From contig CM061248.1 in assembly GCA_022605425.2 (NCBI GenBank), forward strand, positions 930,001-994,000: a stretch of DNA of 64,000 nucleotides. The letters are read 5' to 3'. Both the position numbers and the translations under genes were made by a program. The notes beneath the pieces were generated by a model. The model ran no database searches, had not been told where the DNA came from, and saw nothing but the letters and a program-made list of their open reading frames with translations. Below, piece after piece: positions 58,540 to 64,000 of this stretch (its first letter is position 1; each line of letters starts with the position of its first letter). Source of the DNA: Hamiltosporidium tvaerminnensis. Taxonomy: Eukaryota > Microsporidia > Dubosqiidae.

Positions 58540-59385
58540 TAGCTTAAAATATTCATTTATAATAAAGCTATAATTATTATTATTCATAAAAATTTTCGGT
58601 TGTTCATTTGAATTCGTTTTACTTTTTAAATTATTTTCATTTTCAAATATTTTTTATTGGCTATTCCTAAGCATTTATTATTCATAATAAGGGACGAGAA
58701 CGACCTAATTATAAACGTAGCGTATTTTCTAATAATGGAAATCCGCTTAGTGATTTGATGTCAAATTAATAATTTTTAGGAATTTTAATTTATTCTAGAA
58801 AGTCGTTTCTTTCTTCAAAAAAATTTAGTTTGCAACGTTAAAATTGCAACAATAATATTTTATTTATTTTGATCTATGTGTTTCATCTTGCTTGCTTTGG
58901 AGCATATTTTTGTCATTTTCTTTGGCTTTAATTTATATTTGACTCTTCCTCTTGTTTTGATGAAATGCTTTGATTCCAGTAATGTAGTCGGCGATTCTAT
59001 GTCCATTGATTCTGTTATTTGCTTGTCTATTTTTATTCTCGGTTGGATTATATGTAAATGAGATGGCGATTCTTAACAATTTGCTGCCTTTATTACAGCT
59101 CCGAATACGTCTTTCGGGTTCTAATTAGCATTAACATGATCAAAATATCTATATATAATAGTTTCTTTTTGTATTTTTGAATATTCTAAACAAGATATAT
59201 GGCATTATTTCCACAGAGATTTAATAAGTTTATGAGATTGTTATAATATTTCGTTACAATATCATCTCACGTTTACAAAATTGAAAATAATCTAATATTA
59301 TAAAAATAATACAATGATAAAAACAATTGTACTCAATTTAATTGTATTATTTCATTAAGAAACCCATCTTTTTTTCACAAATATC
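58540..59385. other. No supported gene
   Basis: A 61-codon ATG ORF at 58876-59061 is hydrophobic with no motif. Nothing else seen. Confidence 0.45.
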
Positions 59386-59389
59386 TTTA

Positions 59390-59540
59390 TGATACTATCA
59401 AAGGCAAAGCAAAGAGCTGTATCTTAAATAGATTGGTTCTATACGTGTCTAAGATATCTTTTGTTATAGGATAGCCCCAAAAAGACTCTGACTATAGGCC
59501 AATCATTTTTATGTTTAACTTTTGTAAGCCAAAGAAAAAA
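59390..59540 (+). mobile_element. Reverse-transcriptase fragment related to the main element
   Basis: Aligns with copy 3 around 23490-23610: GATTGGTTCTATACGTGTCT parallels GATTGGTTTTACTGCGGGCT, and CTCTGACTATAGGCCAATCA parallels CTCTGACTACAGGCCAATCA (RT motif 2, SDYRPI). Multiple frame breaks. It is a relic of the same element class. Confidence 0.65.
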
Positions 59541-59578
59541 AATTTGAGCTAATTTTCATATTATGAACACAAATAACT

Positions 59579-59938
59579 GTGTTAATTCCTAAAGATCAGC
59601 AGAAAGCTTATATTAGTGTAAATTATCAAAAACCAATTCATCTCAATTTTTACTTGAAAAACAAATATATATACGTCTTGCTGCAAACAGAAAGTTTCAT
59701 TAAAAGATTTTATATTTACCTCATCCTTTTAAATATAAGGCCCGAAAACGAGCACATTATTGAGAAAATATTTAAATTAGTTAATAAAAAAACGCATATA
59801 TATTTAGCAGCAAAGGAAAAAATGACACATGTAGGAAATGTGAGAGATAGATCTTGTATTGGAAACATTATTTTTTTATTAGGTTGTAAGCAACTCAATA
59901 AGCTAAAACACAAAAATGTAAAAATTTACAATGCATAA
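59579..59938 (+). pseudogene. Reverse-transcriptase relic of another non-LTR element
   Basis: A 119-codon frame without ATG start. LIPKDQQKAYISVNYQKPIH resembles RT motif 2 (LIPK...NYRPI), and 95 residues on IYLAAKEKMTHVGNVRDRSC resembles the segment LAENQLGAVRGVQGAKEQAL of the main element with identical spacing. It stops before motif A. A second RT motif 2 so close to the fragment at 59390-59540 implies two different relics side by side. Confidence 0.4.
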
Positions 59939-59944
59939 GGAAAC

Positions 59945-61745
59945 AGATTTAAACTTTAATTTTATTGTAAATCGATGTTCTGAGACTATTTGCGTTTTTT
60001 GGATGTACGTGTAAAAATTAAATGCGAGGTTTTTGGTTTAAAATATGGGTTTACAAAAAAAACAAAGAAAATTCAGTCACGTATATTACAGCTAAAACCA
60101 AATCTCGATAGTAGATATCAGATACAACATATATGGGACGGTTAATAAAGGTTTGAGTTTATAAATTCGTGTCATTTAAAAAGATTGATTCAAAAATTTT
60201 GGTAAGATAAAAAAAAATAAGAAATAATATTCTTATCATCAAGAGGCGCTAGGATTATCGAGGAACTGTTTATTCATGTAATTCTGAAACAATATTATGT
60301 AACAAAAGCAAAAAACTGGAATATATGACATTAAAAATATTAAAAAATTTTTAAACGAAAAAAAACATTTATACAAAATACAAAGTTAAATTTTTTTTAG
60401 AGAAATTTTTAATGTTCAAAGCTTTAATTGTGTTCTACTAATATGTATGCGACCCATGTCGTTCACATTCTACGATATAGATGATCTATTGAACAATTTG
60501 TTTACGAAGAAACAAGGTTTGTAAGAACCAGCTACTAAAGTTTTTATATTCCTAGAACATAGCCAAAAAGATGTATTAACTGTCTTAAAAATTAATTTTT
60601 TTTGCAATCTCTGAGCATCTGCAGATAATAGCGAAATATACTAAATATGAACAATCCTAACTTAGAGAGAAATGAAATAAAGATTTTATACCTATTGAGA
60701 AACATAAGAAAAATACACAACAGAAAATTCGTCTAAGTATAAAAAATCCAAAATAAGCTTAAAACTATTTTGTTTTTTAGAAAATTACCTGTAGTTACTA
60801 TAAATTCTTTAAATAACCTTAAGATAACGCTTAGTTCTCTAGATTTTTTTTAATTTTAAATATATAAAATTTTTATGTGTATGAAGTCTAGAATCCAACT
60901 TTGAGACATTTAGAAACTCGATTTAGCAAAATAATTACAAGATTACATTAGAAGATTTAATACAAAGTTTAAAAGTATAATATCATCCTGCGATTAAATT
61001 TAAACACAAAGCGGCATGATAAATTATGATTCGGATTCTGCAAGAATTTTCTTAAAACGAGGCTTCTTAAATAAGACAAGTATTAAAATAAGTCGTTCAT
61101 AAGTTGCCTAAACTATCTTGTTACATGACTTTGTAGTGTGTCGTAAACTCATTCTGAGTAACGACATTAACCCCCCCCCTAAATAATTATTTAAATAATT
61201 ATTTCTTTTACCCCTAATTAGGAGTGAAAATGAAACAAAGATAAGACCTTCAATAAATAAAATTCATTCATTAATTCTTCTAAAACGCCGGCATATGGCA
61301 TAGTGAAAAATCTATCTGCGAAATTCCAGCGAAATAAAGTGTTTATTACGAACTTCACAAATAATTTTGATGTTAAAAATAGAGAAGTTAAACTTTTGTA
61401 ATTACAAGCCGACTATCCATCAAAATGTCATTTTTAAAATCTCTCATATGATATCCTAAGATTATTTCGTTACAAACTACCATAATATACTCACAATATT
61501 CGGAAGAATAAAAAAACTGAATTTATTCATAAAACACCCAACTGCATTTCTTGTATGTAAAAAAAAGCTCGGAATCAAAACCAAAACACAATGACACTCA
61601 GTAAAAACCATATCTAGAAGTTCTAAAAAGACCCGAGAGACATATGCAAACCATACTCATGATATAGGATTTAAGAACGAGGAGAAAAGATTCAAGCCTT
61701 TGACTTCAAAATATGTAACTCAGCTATTCTATACATAAGATAAAA
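59945..61745. other. Gene-free AT-rich stretch
   Basis: No gene found. It contains a run of nine C at 61171-61179 directly followed by a perfect 24-bp palindrome (61181-61204). Confidence 0.55.
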
Positions 61746-61748
61746 AAA

Positions 61749-62480
61749 TCTTTATTTAAAAGTATCACATCTTTTCAAAATAGTGCCAAGCGTTATATTT
61801 GTTTTCATGATATTAACGCACTTCTAGGTTTAACATATATAACTGCTACCCCAAAACTCCTTCGGAAACACCTGCGATACCTACGTTCCAAAGCCTTTCC
61901 TCTAACAGGTGTGTAGAACCTAATTACTAGGCGAGGCAGTTGCCGGAGCTCGTTAATGTTCGTTGCGGAGTGTGATCGAAGGCTGAAGCCCCCCTGGGCT
62001 CCCCCAAGACTATGCAGCATTATTTCCACTTACATTACACTTTCTGAACCCAATAAACTTCTAGCTAAGATATATTTCAGAGATTTAGATGGGGTCCACC
62101 TAGATAGTGCAATGTCATACCAACAGGTATAACCTGCTACTTAGCTTTCCTGGCTTTATATGGTTTTTTGTTTTGTATCTCCCAGGCGCTAAGTCTTCTA
62201 ACCCGAGTGAGCAAGGCTAGGTTTCCATGCTTTTACATGGCAATTACCTACATGTTCAGCTTCGGTCTGCAGTCTGGTTACATAAAAAACTACAACTAAA
62301 TTTGTAGAAAAAGTTTCTCCATCTCTTAGACCTCCCCTCCTCATAACAACTCCCATGGAACAACCAAAGATGTAGTGTAGTTTTGTTCCCACCAAAAATC
62401 TAAACAATGATCTCACACCAGTTTCACACACTCATTGCCAAGCAGAAAGTTTTTTATGTGGTTATCCCCCCTCCACGTTT
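61749..62480. repeat. Dispersed GC-rich ~740-bp repeat A, copy 2
   Basis: Same orientation and same ends as 34650-35383; differences are scattered substitutions and 1-4 bp indels (for example around 61810 and 62020). ATG ORFs on the minus strand (61805-62029 and 62198-62431) are not conserved in frame in the first copy, so they are not genes. Confidence 0.8.
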
Positions 62481-62484
62481 CTCT

Positions 62485-63835
62485 AATATAACCTGTATAA
62501 ATATATTTAGCAAAAAAGAATTTGCTAATATAATGAAAATACAAATACCTAGAGCAAGATATGCAATACTTTACTTCCTTTTTGATTTATAAAATATAAA
62601 AAAAACTACGAAATAGTAAGCGAAAAAATTGGCGTAAAAATATAACTATTAGAAGAAGTTGCTGATAAAAATATTAAAAATGTATTCTGAAAAAAAAGAA
62701 ACCATATTTATATAAATTTTAGCTTCAAAACTAAATATTTTTTGGTTTTCAGATATAAATTCTCGATTCAAATTATGAAAATTATTTTCTATATCTAAGT
62801 TTTGGTTAAAAAATTTTTGGCTCAACGTTTGTGGGTTAGGAGAAGGATTAACAAATATATCATTGTTTATAACAATCTCGAAGGTGTGAGCAGACTCATT
62901 TGAGCTTGTGCTCGGGACTGTGAATACTTCTGTTTCTATTCTATAGCTTCTATTCGGAACGAAATTTTTCAAAATTATATTTTTATCCATAAGACCATGG
63001 TTTTTTCTAAATATATACTTCTCTGTCAAAAAATCAAAATTTAATTTACATAATAAGGTTAAATATTTTTTTCTAACAATGTCATTTTAAATTTCTTCCA
63101 TTGCTCTTTTTTGATCGAAATGTGGGATTAGACATCGCATAATCATTTAAAAATGATTTTCAACGGTTTGTAATACGATTTATTATTTGTAAAAATATTA
63201 AAATTGGTCTATAAACTATTTCCGAACAGAATAAACCTCTTTATCTAGTAGATCTTCCTTTATCTATAATCCATTTTTATCTAAATATCAAAGAAATACA
63301 ATAATCTTAATGAATTTTTTCGTTTAATATCTCGCGAATAGAAAAAACCCATGTATCTCACAACCACAAAAAAAATTATTTAAGAATATTTTAACAATAA
63401 AAATGCCGGTAAATGTAAGAATACGAAATAAATTAGATTTATAAAAACTTTACTACGCCTTTAAACATGTTTTTTTGATGCCCTAAAGATTTTTTATCTC
63501 AACTATCTAAATTTTGTAATTGATATTTAACTCGAATTTGTGAAAAGAGTCAGAAAAGTTAATTAGCTCCTTATATACACACCGATATTTTAATTTTAGC
63601 AACCATAACTTTTTGTTTGTTCCATATAAAACGCTTGATTATATTAAAAGCGATTTAATTTTGTTTAATGCATTATTTTCGTTTTGAATGACCAACGTGT
63701 TGAATTTATGTTTAATTTGTACTTCCGAGCTAATCTCCGGGTGCTATATGTATTTTTTTACCATTGCAATCTTAAAAAAGTTACAAAAGTATCTTCTGAT
63801 ATTAAAGTTACATTTGAATATTTTTGTGATTAGGT
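62485..63835. other. Gene-poor stretch with one doubtful ORF
   Basis: The minus frame 62649-63029 opens at TTG; its first ATG (about 62990) gives MDKNIILKNFVPNRSYRIET and a polar, S/N/P-rich sequence (FTVPSTSSNESAHTFEIVIN) that is more protein-like than its surroundings. No family recognised; possibly a gene remnant. Nothing else seen. Confidence 0.4.
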
Positions 63836-63837
63836 AT

Positions 63838-64000
63838 CATTGGTTTTGTTCCCCCACATTTCGGGTACAGAATTGGTTTGGATATTTTCTGCCTGTTCTA
63901 AGAGGCGATAAAAGGGTCTGATTTTCCAGGTTGTAAGTTTTACGTAGGGCTAATAATCCATTTTTTAAACCCCCCCTTGTTACGAAACCCAAAAAGTAAA
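63838..64000 (+). repeat. Dispersed GC-rich repeat B, copy 3, cut by window end
   Basis: Starts GTTTTGTTCCCCCACATTTC and contains CAGAATTGGTTTGGA, AGAGGCGATAAAAGGGTCTG, CCAGGTTG, TAGGGCTAATAAT and GTTACGAAACCC, aligning with the reverse complement of 8937-9182 and running on beyond base 64000. Confidence 0.75.

Noticed and set aside
61805-62431. Two Arg-rich minus-strand ORFs (74 and 77 codons) inside repeat A
   Set aside because: The frames are not conserved in the other copy of the repeat.

Overview
The window looks like a nuclear contig from a microsporidian with a large, transposon-rich genome. Evidence: a compact intronless beta-tubulin, short AT-biased single-exon genes, a short CC(C)TT-type element just upstream of several start codons, and very AT-rich DNA. 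TE load, gene sparsity and LRR-like paralogues recall Hamiltosporidium, the Daphnia parasite, but the genus is an inference.

Layout. 0-30 kb: two decayed members of an LRR-like family (A at 1.15-2.25 kb; B at 12.7-15.1 kb, minus) and three copies of one restriction-like-endonuclease non-LTR retrotransposon. Copy 1 (2.25-4.7 kb, minus) is 5'-truncated. Copy 2 (15.16-18.97 kb, minus) and copy 3 (22.02-25.83 kb, plus) are nearly full length and stand head to head around a 3-kb spacer. Copy 3 abuts an older, diverged relative (25.86-26.48 kb, minus). A P5B-type P-type ATPase (26.8-30.45 kb) follows, with a single in-frame TGA just after its APALP motif. 30.5-39 kb: gene-poor, with one copy of a GC-rich ~740-bp dispersed repeat (34.65-35.38 kb). 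39.1-41.9 kb: LRR-like member C, fragmented. 41.9-45.1 kb: a short SINE/LINE-end-like repeat plus several tandem repeats. 45.3-55.1 kb: the gene-rich block with TRM6/GCD10-like, a 66-aa ORF, beta-tubulin, a NIF3 family protein, an LAT-type amino-acid permease and a 104-aa ORF. 55-64 kb: decayed coding-like DNA, reverse-transcriptase relics near 59.4-59.9 kb, the second 740-bp repeat (61.75-62.48 kb) and a repeat copy running off the window end.

How things fit. Host genes are housekeeping or membrane functions: tRNA m1A58 methylation, microtubules, amino-acid uptake, and probable lysosome/vacuole-type cation or polyamine transport. Most of the rest is retrotransposon debris at different ages. 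Notable: copies 2 and 3 have different flanks but share the same one-base frameshift immediately before the catalytic FIDD motif. A tiny 3' end of a diverged relative survives at 45.14 kb, and another short relic lies at 49.6-49.85 kb. All calls are from reading sequence and translations; no database search was run.
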